Below, one piece after another: positions 1-5,541 of a DNA stretch of 7,054 nt. Below the pieces are notes generated by a model that was given only the letters and a program-made list of their open reading frames with translations, made no database searches and had not been told where the DNA came from. Origin of the DNA: Cycloclasticus sp. (GTDB lineage: Bacteria > Pseudomonadota > Gammaproteobacteria > Methylococcales > Cycloclasticaceae); NCBI GenBank assembly GCA_019090295.1, contig JAHRWG010000164.1:1-7054 (forward strand), read 5' to 3'. A program made the translations under genes and the position numbers. How positions within the stretch are numbered: the stretch's first letter is position 1; each line of letters starts with the position of its first letter.

Positions 1-836
1 CTGTTCTTAATATGACCTAGCTCCCCTTGGTATTCAAGCCTCTCTCTTACATCAATAATAAAAGGAGGTGCATTGCTTTCAAGCTTGCTTTTAACCATAG
101 ATGGTTCGACCTGAAGCACTTTATTAAGCTCGGCCAGTAACGGGAACTTTAAGCGGTCGTCATCCACTTCGCTTTGATTAATCTGCAGAACCTCTTGGAT
201 TCGTTCAGGCAACGGCAGGTTAAGTTTTGCCATAATATCAATGTATTCTTCCTTGGTTTTACCGGCGATACGCGGGTTTTTTTCTTTCTCATCACCAACC
301 GTCGACTCGGTATTACCTCTGTAATCATGCCCCGGGAAAAGCCGTGTGTTATCAGGCAGTGTAAAAACCTTATTCACAATGGAGTCATATTGATCGGCTG
401 CACTGCCACCTGCAAAGTCTGCTCGACCTGTCCCTTGGATTAATATCAGGTCGCCTGTCAGTATGCGATCATTGTTCACGTAAAAACTGATACTGTCAGG
501 TGTATGGCCCGGTGTATGCAGTACATTTATGGCAATGTCGCCAACGCGTAGTTCATCACCTGTATTCAAGTACCCATCAACATTAGGCTGCGGAGATGAC
601 TCGTGCATAAAAACTTTGGTTCCTGTTAGGCGTCGCAGGGCGGTACAAGCTGAACGGTGATCGGCATGTGTATGCGTATCAGCTACAAAGTCCAACGTTA
701 ATCGGTGATAAGCTAACACCGCTAAATAACGGTCTATATACTGCTCAATGGGGTCAATAATGGCTGCACGACCCGCCTTAAGGTCAGCTATAAGGTAAGA
801 CTTACATTGAATATTATTGAGTTCTTGAAAAAACAT
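1..836 (-). CDS. MBL-fold persulfide dioxygenase-like protein with C-terminal rhodanese domain (3' end outside window)
   Basis: Translating the minus strand from an ATG at 836 gives 278 codons open to the window edge, so the C-terminus is missing. The metallo-beta-lactamase fold is shown by THTHADH at residues 54-60 (HxHxDH), TPGHTP with His111, TGD with Asp129, GRADF at 137-141 and FPGHDY with His170. The GRxDF signature and Fe-binding His/Asp set are those of ETHE1-type persulfide dioxygenases, which oxidise glutathione persulfide to sulfite. From about residue 235 a second domain begins, with IIDVRE near 260-265, the typical first block of a rhodanese domain; its catalytic Cys loop would lie beyond position 1. 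This resembles CstB/ETHE1-rhodanese fusions that couple persulfide oxidation to sulfur transfer. The start is preceded by AGAGG about 6 nt upstream and by an in-frame TAA, so it is the first possible ATG. It lies 65 bp downstream of the protease-like gene, possibly in one operon. Substrate is inferred from family. Confidence 0.88.
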   Translation of the reverse strand, partial: MFFQELNNIQCKSYLIADLKAGRAAIIDPIEQYIDRYLAVLAYHRLTLDFVADTHTHADHRSACTALRRLTGTKVFMHESSPQPNVDGYLNTGDELRVGDIAINVLHTPGHTPDSISFYVNNDRILTGDLILIQGTGRADFAGGSAADQYDSIVNKVFTLPDNTRLFPGHDYRGNTESTVGDEKEKNPRIAGKTKEEYIDIMAKLNLPLPERIQEVLQINQSEVDDDRLKFPLLAELNKVLQVEPSMVKSKLESNAPPFIIDVRERLEYQGELGHIKN

Positions 837-868
837 ACCCGCCTCTTATTGCTAATTGTCATTAACTT

Positions 869-898
869 ATTCTATATTCACCTATCCAATCAATTCAA
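869..898 (-). promoter_or_regulatory. Possible promoter of the persulfide dioxygenase gene
   Basis: In the 65-bp gap upstream of the dioxygenase, the minus strand reads TTGAAT (898-893), an 18-nt spacer, then TAGAAT (874-869). These match 4/6 and 5/6 of the sigma-70 -35 and -10 consensus. Transcription would start near 862, giving a leader of about 26 nt that contains the AGAGG ribosome site. No terminator hairpin separates this gap from the upstream gene, so read-through from 1660 is also possible. This is a by-eye match in A+T-rich DNA and is weak evidence. Confidence 0.3.
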
Positions 899-901
899 GC
901 C

Positions 902-1660
902 TTATTCATTTAACCAGCCAATTTCTTTCGCTGTTTTAGGCCCAAGTACCACTCCTTTAAGAGAATCAGGCATGATTGCCTCCGTCAGACTCAATGGTAT
1001 TTTACCCGCCATTATTTCTGCTTTAGTTTGCTGGTACTTGTGCTTAGGGATTGCAAAACCATCTGGAAAAATGGGTTGCCCCGTTTGTAAATTATACTTA
1101 TCTGTAGCGCCAATGGTGTGCAGCACTTCATGAGCAATAACAATATTATTTTTTTCACGGTAAGCCTGCCCCGCATAGCCATTCACTACGCCAATTAACC
1201 CTTTCTGCAAACCCAGTGAATGAGCTAAACGCTTGTTTTCATCCATTTGATGATAACGGATAAATAAGTTGACTGACTGTTGTGTACTGCCACTTGCGTA
1301 GCGGTACGACCAAATTCGTAACCGTAAACTCCACAAAGCAATCACTAATATATTCGAACTGCTTGGAGCTGGTGGTGGTTGCCGATCAATAACGGGCATT
1401 AGAAATACTTCAACTGGCACTCGGTCTAAATCTGAATAATGACGCCACTCTCGTTGAAAAAAAGCTTCAACATTTTTAAAGTCATTCTCGCCTAGGGTAC
1501 TAATATAGTTGTCAGTCAATAATTGACCGTCGGCGTTAATTGGATAAATGAGGACGGGCAATGTGTTGGCCCAGGAAGTGCTCTCTAAGCGCTGTATTTT
1601 TGTGTAGAACGCACTAAAAACTAGGATTAACAGTAAGATAATAATTCTAAATTTTTTCAT
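902..1660 (-). CDS. Predicted exported or membrane-anchored zinc metalloprotease-like protein, HExxHxxGxxD motif
   Basis: The 252-residue product begins with a charged KKFR followed by a hydrophobic run at about residues 6-19, a signal peptide or N-terminal anchor; there is no lipobox Cys, and the protein contains no cysteine at all. A short PPPAPSSS stretch (95-102) looks like a linker or loop. The catalytic signature is HEVLHTIGATD at 177-187, that is HExxHxxGxxD: His177 and His181 would bind zinc, Glu178 would be the general base, and Asp187 could be the third ligand, as in snapalysin-type (M7) metzincins. EIM at 215-217 or AIM at 228-230 could supply the Met-turn. The C-terminal part (about 196-250) has no domain I recognise. 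The ATG at 1660 lacks an obvious Shine-Dalgarno, but an in-frame TAA lies just upstream and no other ATG is suitable. Protease activity and substrate are inferred only from the motif; I do not recognise the gene. Confidence 0.8.
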   Translation of the reverse strand: MKKFRIIILLLILVFSAFYTKIQRLESTSWANTLPVLIYPINADGQLLTDNYISTLGENDFKNVEAFFQREWRHYSDLDRVPVEVFLMPVIDRQPPPAPSSSNILVIALWSLRLRIWSYRYASGSTQQSVNLFIRYHQMDENKRLAHSLGLQKGLIGVVNGYAGQAYREKNNIVIAHEVLHTIGATDKYNLQTGQPIFPDGFAIPKHKYQQTKAEIMAGKIPLSLTEAIMPDSLKGVVLGPKTAKEIGWLNE

Positions 1661-1687
1661 CAGTAGACAACTTTTTTAGCATTCCTC

Positions 1688-1693
1688 ATTGTA
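1688..1693 (-). promoter_or_regulatory. Possible -10 element for the protease-like gene
   Basis: The minus strand reads TACAAT at 1693-1688, 5/6 to the -10 consensus, which would start transcription near 1681, about 20 nt before the ATG at 1660. No convincing -35 is present at 16-18 nt spacing. It overlaps the candidate -35 of the opposite-facing promoter, so the two divergent promoters could interfere with one another. Confidence 0.25.
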
Positions 1694-1719
1694 ACCCCCT
1701 TGTCAGACTCGTTTATAAT
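1689..1719 (+). promoter_or_regulatory. Possible promoter for the adenosyltransferase-ispH operon
   Basis: A perfect TATAAT lies at 1714-1719 in the divergent intergenic region. The best upstream partner is TTGTAA at 1689-1694 (4/6 to TTGACA) with a long 19-nt spacer. Transcription starting near 1726 would give a leader of about 105 nt. That leader contains the palindrome CCCTAGGG (1738-1745) and a possible ATCCC/GGGAT stem spanning about 1736-1759. No B12-box-like sequence was seen in it. The -10 is good; the -35 and the spacing are poor. Confidence 0.35.
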
Positions 1720-1819
1720 ATTCCAACAGCATCGTATCCCTAGGGAAAACACGGGGATCGCACCTGACAACAATGTTAACGTATTGCTTAGCCTATTAGC
1801 TGACAATATCGAACAAAGC

Positions 1820-1824
1820 AAGGA
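1820..1824 (+). promoter_or_regulatory. Ribosome binding site of the adenosyltransferase gene
   Basis: AAGGA sits 6 nt before the ATG at 1831, a near-canonical Shine-Dalgarno at ideal spacing, and fixes this start. Confidence 0.75.
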
Positions 1825-1830
1825 TAACTG

Positions 1831-2397
1831 ATGGGACACCGACTTTCTAAAATATACACTCGCACAGGAGATACAGGCACCACCGGTTTGGGTGATGGTA
1901 GCCGCGTCGAAAAAGATGCCTTACGCGTTGATACCTATGGCACAGTAGATGAGCTTAATAGCCATCTTGGAGTTGTTATAGCCCTATGCACCGATGAGTT
2001 AATTATTAAACAGCTCCTACAAGTACAACACGACTTATTTGATCTAGGTAGTGAGCTTTGCTTGCCTGGCTATGCTGCTATTGAAGATGCCGACATTCTT
2101 CAACTTGAGCAATTACTAGACGCGCACAATGATAAACTGCCAGCTCTGAAAGAGTTTATTTTACCTGGTGGTAACCATGTTGCTGCTAGCTGCCATGTTG
2201 CACGTAGCGTTTGTCGTCGCGCAGAAAGGCTGGCCGTCAGTCTGGCACGGGAAGAGAACATTCGTTTACCGGTTATTAAATACCTAAACCGTTTATCTGA
2301 TGTGTTATTTGTTATCGCACGGGTTTTAGCGCGGCAAGATGGTGACAACGAAGTGCTTTGGGATAAAAGTCGCCGACAACCTTTAATTGAGAGTTAA
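1831..2397 (+). CDS. pduO: Cob(I)alamin / cob(I)yrinic acid a,c-diamide adenosyltransferase, PduO type
   Basis: This 188-residue cytoplasmic enzyme transfers the adenosyl group of ATP to Co(I) corrinoids, making adenosylcobalamin or its precursor. It is the PduO/MMAB type, not the unrelated CobA/BtuR type. Family signatures are clear: the N-terminal ATP loop YTRTGDTGTTGLGDGSRV (9-26), VDTYGTVDELN (33-43), FILPGG (109-114), the helix CHVARSVCRRAER (121-133) with the conserved Arg/Glu set, and YLNRLSDVLF (151-160). Its length matches stand-alone single-domain members, which work as trimers with active sites between subunits. The start is set by a good AAGGA ribosome site. Its stop is 3 nt before the ispH ATG, so the two are almost certainly co-transcribed and probably translationally coupled. 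The symbol follows the family name; a genome annotator might use another label. Whether it serves de novo B12 synthesis or salvage cannot be told here. Confidence 0.95.
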   Translation: MGHRLSKIYTRTGDTGTTGLGDGSRVEKDALRVDTYGTVDELNSHLGVVIALCTDELIIKQLLQVQHDLFDLGSELCLPGYAAIEDADILQLEQLLDAHNDKLPALKEFILPGGNHVAASCHVARSVCRRAERLAVSLAREENIRLPVIKYLNRLSDVLFVIARVLARQDGDNEVLWDKSRRQPLIES

Positions 2398-2400
2398 AAA

Positions 2401-3339
2401 ATGAAAATTCTACTGGCCAACCCTCGCGGGTTTTGTGCAGGCGTTGATCGCGCCATTGAAATTGTTGACCGTGCATTAGAACTGCTCGGCAAACCTATTT
2501 ATGTGCGTCACGAAGTGGTTCACAATCGTTTTGTTGTTGAAGGCTTAAAGAAAAAAGGGGCTGTTTTTGTTGATGAATTACACCAAGTCCCCGATGACTC
2601 AACCGTTATTTTTAGCGCTCACGGTGTCTCTAAAGCCGTTGAAAACGAGGCAAAACAACGAGGCTTAAATGTGTTTGATGCTACTTGTCCACTGGTGACT
2701 AAAGTGCATATGGAAGTGGTCAGCAGTGCCAAGAAAGGCCATAGTGTTATTTTAATTGGTCATAAAGGGCACCCAGAGGTAGAGGGAACCATGGGGCGCT
2801 ATGAACAACAAGCGCCAGAGGCACAAATTCACCTAGTAGAGTCTCCAACTGATGTCTTGCAGCTTCAGCTCCCATTAGAAACACAGCTTTCATATGTTAG
2901 TCAAACAACCTTATCAATGGATGATACTCACTCAATTATTGATGCATTACGTAGCCGCTTTCCTAATATTGCAGGCCCTAAAAAGAGTGATATTTGTTAT
3001 GCCACGCAGAACAGGCAAGATGCTGTGAAAGAGCTGGCCCAACATTCAGACTTATTACTGGTCGTCGGCTCACCAAACAGTTCAAACTCAAACCGATTAC
3101 GAGAAATTGCAGAAAAACTAGGTAAACCGGCTTATTTGATAGACGGTGCCGATGATATTGATAAGAAGTGGTTAACGGGTATTGAACAAGTAGGCGTTAC
3201 CGCTGGGGCATCTGCACCCGAAAAACTGGTTCAACGTGTCGTCACTCAACTTCAACAATGGGGTGGAGAAACGGTGACTGAAAACCCAGGAATTCTAGAA
3301 AAAGTGACATTTTCTTTACCGAAGGCCTTACAGAAATAA
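2401..3339 (+). CDS. ispH: 4-hydroxy-3-methylbut-2-enyl diphosphate reductase (IspH/LytB)
   Basis: IspH is the 4Fe-4S enzyme that performs the last step of the MEP pathway, reductively dehydrating HMBPP to isopentenyl and dimethylallyl diphosphate in the cytoplasm. The 312-residue product is full length. All three cluster cysteines are visible: Cys12 in FCAGVDRA, Cys96 in [11 protein letters not shown] and Cys199 in [11 protein letters not shown]. Substrate-binding residues His41, His74 (SAHGV), His124 and the catalytic Glu126 (GHPEVEGT), Thr167 (SQTT), Ser227/Asn229 (the SSNSNRL region) and Ser271 (GASAPE) line up with the E. coli enzyme, shifted by two residues after the middle of the protein. 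The start follows the upstream stop by 3 nt with only a weak GAGAG ribosome site inside the end of the adenosyltransferase gene, which suggests coupled translation. In many gammaproteobacteria ispH instead follows lspA and fkpB, so this arrangement is lineage-specific. A hairpin terminator follows. Confidence 0.98.
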   Translation: MKILLANPRGFCAGVDRAIEIVDRALELLGKPIYVRHEVVHNRFVVEGLKKKGAVFVDELHQVPDDSTVIFSAHGVSKAVENEAKQRGLNVFDATCPLVTKVHMEVVSSAKKGHSVILIGHKGHPEVEGTMGRYEQQAPEAQIHLVESPTDVLQLQLPLETQLSYVSQTTLSMDDTHSIIDALRSRFPNIAGPKKSDICYATQNRQDAVKELAQHSDLLLVVGSPNSSNSNRLREIAEKLGKPAYLIDGADDIDKKWLTGIEQVGVTAGASAPEKLVQRVVTQLQQWGGETVTENPGILEKVTFSLPKALQK

Positions 3340-3355
3340 ACACTTCACCAATAAA

Positions 3356-3383
3356 AAAGCGGGCCCGTTAAAGGGCCCGCTTT
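3356..3383. terminator. Bidirectional intrinsic terminator between ispH and the thiolase gene
   Basis: A perfect 11-bp stem, AAAGCGGGCCC (3356-3366) with GGGCCCGCTTT (3373-3383), encloses a 6-nt loop, GTTAAA. Read on the minus strand the stem is followed by a T-rich run from the A-tract at 3353-3358, making a strong terminator for the thiolase gene that ends at 3409. Read on the plus strand, 17 nt after the ispH stop, the T-run is only three bases before AAAAC, so termination in that direction may be less efficient. Confidence 0.9.
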
Positions 3384-3408
3384 AAAACAAACAACTATGC
3401 TTTAAGGC

Positions 3409-4596
3409 TTAAAGGCGTTCCCACAAAGCGGCTAGGCCTTGTCCACCACCCACGCAAAGGGTTGTTAGAGCATACTTACCTTGAACCCGTTCCAATTCGT
3501 GTAGCGCTTTAACCACAATAATATTGGCAGAGGCACCGATCGGATGCCCCAGTGAAATACCACTGCCATTCACATTAACCTTGTCCATAGGCAGCTTAAG
3601 TTCACGACAAACTGTCAGTGCTTGCGCAGCAAATGCTTCATTCACTTCAAACACATCTATATCATCTATACTCAAGTCGGTTTGAGCTAAAATATCATGC
3701 ACTGCGGGTATCGGGCCAATACCCATAATATCAGGTGCAACACCTGCTTCAGCATAAGCCACCAAACGCGCCATAGGCTTCAAGCCCTGAGCCTCTGCTG
3801 CTGTCTTTTCCATCAGCACCATGGCTGATGAAGCATCATTAATACCCGATGCATTTCCAGCCGTCACTGAACCATCTTTTTTAAAGGCTGGGCGCATACC
3901 CGCTAGTTTTTCTAAAGAAATATCAGCACGTACATGTTCATCTTTATCAAAAACAATCGTCCCTTTTCGACTCTTAATTTCAACTGGCACAATTTGGCTA
4001 TCAAAACGCCCTTCAGCTTGCGCACGTGCAGCATTTTGATGACTGGTAACGGCTAAAGCATCTTGGTCTTCACGTGAAATATTGAATTGATCCGCTAGGT
4101 TTTCAGCAGTCATTCCCATATGCCCTGCACCAAATGGATCCGTTAGGCCTGCTACCATCATGTCAATCAGCTGACCATCACCCATTTTTTGTCCCCAACG
4201 TGCTGCGGGTAAGGCATAAAAAGTATTACTCATCGACTCAACACCGCCAGCAATAGCAACTTCATGTCGGCCAAGCATAATGCCTTGCGCAGCGTCGATG
4301 ATAGCTTGCATTCCACTACCACATAATCTGTTAACTGCATGACAAGTGGTTTCTTGAGGGATACCTGCCTCAATTTGAGCAACTCTTGCCGTATAAGGTG
4401 AACACGTTTCAGCGGGTAATACTGTTCCCATAATAACAGTGGCAACATCTGAAGGGGCAATGCCGGCTCTTACTATGCTTTCTTTTAAGGTAACGGCGGC
4501 TAATTGGCTCGGGGCAACTGATTTCAAACTACCACCAAAGTCTCCAATCGCTGTTCTAACGGCGCTTAAGACCACTACTTCTTTAATATCACTCAT
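3409..4596 (-). CDS. Acetyl-CoA C-acetyltransferase / beta-ketothiolase
   Basis: This thiolase condenses two acetyl-CoA to acetoacetyl-CoA or runs the reverse thiolysis. Starting at the ATG at 4596 gives MSDIKEVVVLSAVRT and 395 residues, the usual length of tetrameric cytosolic thiolases. The reading frame stays open upstream to an ATG at 4692, but those 32 extra residues are not thiolase-like and cross the divergent control region; GGTGGAG 6 nt before 4596 supports the shorter form. Catalytic residues are all present: nucleophile Cys92 (NRLCGSGMQAI), Asn319 in NEAF, His351 in GHPIGAS and Cys381 in CVGGGQG. The GHMGMTAEN motif (158-166) is typical of the acetoacetyl-CoA/PhaA-BktB branch rather than FadA, which argues for a biosynthetic role (PHA, mevalonate-like or ketone metabolism), though chain-length preference cannot be read from sequence. 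No reductase or PHA synthase lies alongside it here. A strong terminator follows the stop. Confidence 0.95.
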   Translation of the reverse strand: MSDIKEVVVLSAVRTAIGDFGGSLKSVAPSQLAAVTLKESIVRAGIAPSDVATVIMGTVLPAETCSPYTARVAQIEAGIPQETTCHAVNRLCGSGMQAIIDAAQGIMLGRHEVAIAGGVESMSNTFYALPAARWGQKMGDGQLIDMMVAGLTDPFGAGHMGMTAENLADQFNISREDQDALAVTSHQNAARAQAEGRFDSQIVPVEIKSRKGTIVFDKDEHVRADISLEKLAGMRPAFKKDGSVTAGNASGINDASSAMVLMEKTAAEAQGLKPMARLVAYAEAGVAPDIMGIGPIPAVHDILAQTDLSIDDIDVFEVNEAFAAQALTVCRELKLPMDKVNVNGSGISLGHPIGASANIIVVKALHELERVQGKYALTTLCVGGGQGLAALWERL

Positions 4597-4602
4597 ACAT
4601 TG

Positions 4603-4609
4603 CTCCACC
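4603..4609 (-). promoter_or_regulatory. Ribosome binding site that decides the thiolase start
   Basis: The minus strand reads GGTGGAG here, with GGAG 6 nt before the ATG at 4596. The longer in-frame ATG at 4692 lacks any such site and would place the promoter inside the coding region. Confidence 0.75.
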
Positions 4610-4638
4610 ATATCGGTTATGCTTATAAAATTCTTATT

Positions 4639-4644
4639 ATTATA
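4639..4644 (-). promoter_or_regulatory. Probable -10 box of the thiolase promoter
   Basis: The minus strand reads a perfect TATAAT at 4644-4639. Transcription would start near 4632, leaving a leader of about 36 nt with the thiolase ribosome site. At 17-nt spacing the -35 position (4667-4662, GTGCAT) is poor, and the spacer next to the -10 is filled by a perfect inverted repeat. A weak -35 with a symmetrical site in the spacer suggests an activator- or repressor-controlled promoter, which is inference. Confidence 0.45.
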
Positions 4645-4657
4645 GCTGCGACGCAGC
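4645..4657. repeat. Perfect 13-bp inverted repeat, candidate operator
   Basis: GCTGCG-A-CGCAGC is perfectly symmetrical around one central base. It abuts the TATAAT of the thiolase promoter on one side and ends 11 nt before the hydrolase ATG on the other. As DNA it could be a regulator site shared by the two divergent genes. As RNA in the hydrolase leader it could fold as a 5-bp stem with a 3-nt loop close to the start codon. Only one copy was noticed in the window. Confidence 0.45.
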
Positions 4658-4668
4658 AAAAATGCACC

Positions 4669-5541
4669 ATGCGACGACCTCCAACACAACACGTTACCAG
4701 TTGTTCTAACGCCGGTTTACATCAACTGGCGTATACCGATTGGGGTGATACGGCTAATCCACAGGTTTTAATCTGCGCCCACGGTTTAACACGCAATAAA
4801 CACGACTTTGATGCCTTAGCCCAACAGCTATCAGCGCAAAGGCGCGTGATCTGTTTTGACTTTCCTGGCCGAGGCGATAGTGACTGGCTTGCAAACAAAA
4901 CCGCGTATGAGTACCAGCAATACGTGGTCGATGCTATGGTCATGTTGGCTCGTAGTGGCGTAACCCAGATAGACTGGCTAGGAACCTCTATGGGGGGGAT
5001 ATTGGGCATGCTGATTGCTTCCATGCCAGCATCACCTATTCGTCGTTTAATTATCAATGATGTTGGCCCTTTTATCCCAAAGGAGGCCCTTAGGCGCATT
5101 GCTGACTATGTAGGAAAACAGCCCGTTTTCAACACGGCCGCTGAGCTTAATGCCTACATGCGAACAACGTATTCCAGTTTTGGTCGCTTGCCTGATCAGC
5201 AATGGGACGACTATTGCCAGTTTGGTCAACGACAACTCGACAATGGACAGCTCACATTAAATTATGACCCTGATATCTCTATCGCCTTTAAAGAAGCCCC
5301 TCTTGATGATGTTAATTTATGGCCTGTATGGGAGTCCATTCATCAGCCATGTTTAGTGGTTCACGGTGAAGATTCTGACCTATTAAGCAGGGAAACGGCT
5401 CATAAAATGCACCTAACGGGGCCAAAGGCCGATATCCTCCGTATCCCAAAAACAGGGCATGCACCCGCTTTGGCCAACATAGCCGATATCACGGCTATAC
5501 AAAATTGGCTTAACACGGCTAATATTTCCAGCGCCCTTTAG
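4669..5541 (+). CDS. Alpha/beta-hydrolase fold protein (esterase/lipase-like)
   Basis: Starting at the ATG at 4669 the product is 290 residues, a normal single-domain size. The fold is marked by the oxyanion-hole block CAHGLTRNKHDF (36-47), FDFPGRGDSD (63-72), the nucleophile elbow GTSMGG with Ser107 (105-110), a late strand VVHGEDSDLLS offering Asp235 or Asp237 as the acid, and KTGHAP with catalytic His264. Residues from about 133 to 215 form the variable cap that sets specificity, so the substrate is unknown; an esterase, thioesterase or C-C hydrolase would all fit. The frame is open upstream to an ATG at 4600, but the extra 23 residues are unlike the family and sit in the promoter region. 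No clear Shine-Dalgarno precedes 4669, so the start is less sure. It diverges from the thiolase, suggesting possible shared control, and its last 23 bp overlap the end of the channel gene. Confidence 0.88.
   Translation: MRRPPTQHVTSCSNAGLHQLAYTDWGDTANPQVLICAHGLTRNKHDFDALAQQLSAQRRVICFDFPGRGDSDWLANKTAYEYQQYVVDAMVMLARSGVTQIDWLGTSMGGILGMLIASMPASPIRRLIINDVGPFIPKEALRRIADYVGKQPVFNTAAELNAYMRTTYSSFGRLPDQQWDDYCQFGQRQLDNGQLTLNYDPDISIAFKEAPLDDVNLWPVWESIHQPCLVVHGEDSDLLSRETAHKMHLTGPKADILRIPKTGHAPALANIADITAIQNWLNTANISSAL

Noticed and set aside
174..443. Plus-strand 89-codon frame
   Set aside because: Antisense shadow of the persulfide dioxygenase gene, whose translation carries clear family motifs over the same bases.
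807..1133. Plus-strand open frame of 108 codons with a hydrophobic start
   Set aside because: It lies mostly antisense to the protease-like gene and its tail is low-plausibility sequence; the hydrophobic run comes from A+T-rich intergenic DNA. No ribosome site or family match.
1647..1682. Short minus-strand leader frame of 11 residues overlapping the protease-like start
   Set aside because: GAGG is only 1 nt from its ATG, too close for initiation, and the peptide shows no attenuator-like codon bias.
1720..1830. Cobalamin riboswitch upstream of the adenosyltransferase gene
   Set aside because: The leader is only about 105 nt, shorter than typical B12 riboswitches, and no B12-box-like sequence was seen.
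4600..4668. N-terminal extension of the hydrolase to an ATG at 4600
   Set aside because: It would add 23 residues rich in Ile/Ala/Tyr that could mimic a signal sequence, but it overlaps the promoter and thiolase ribosome site region and the family normally starts near 4669.
4597..4692. N-terminal extension of the thiolase to an ATG at 4692
   Set aside because: The 32 extra residues do not resemble any thiolase, they cover the TATAAT and inverted repeat, and the ATG at 4596 has a good ribosome site and yields family length.
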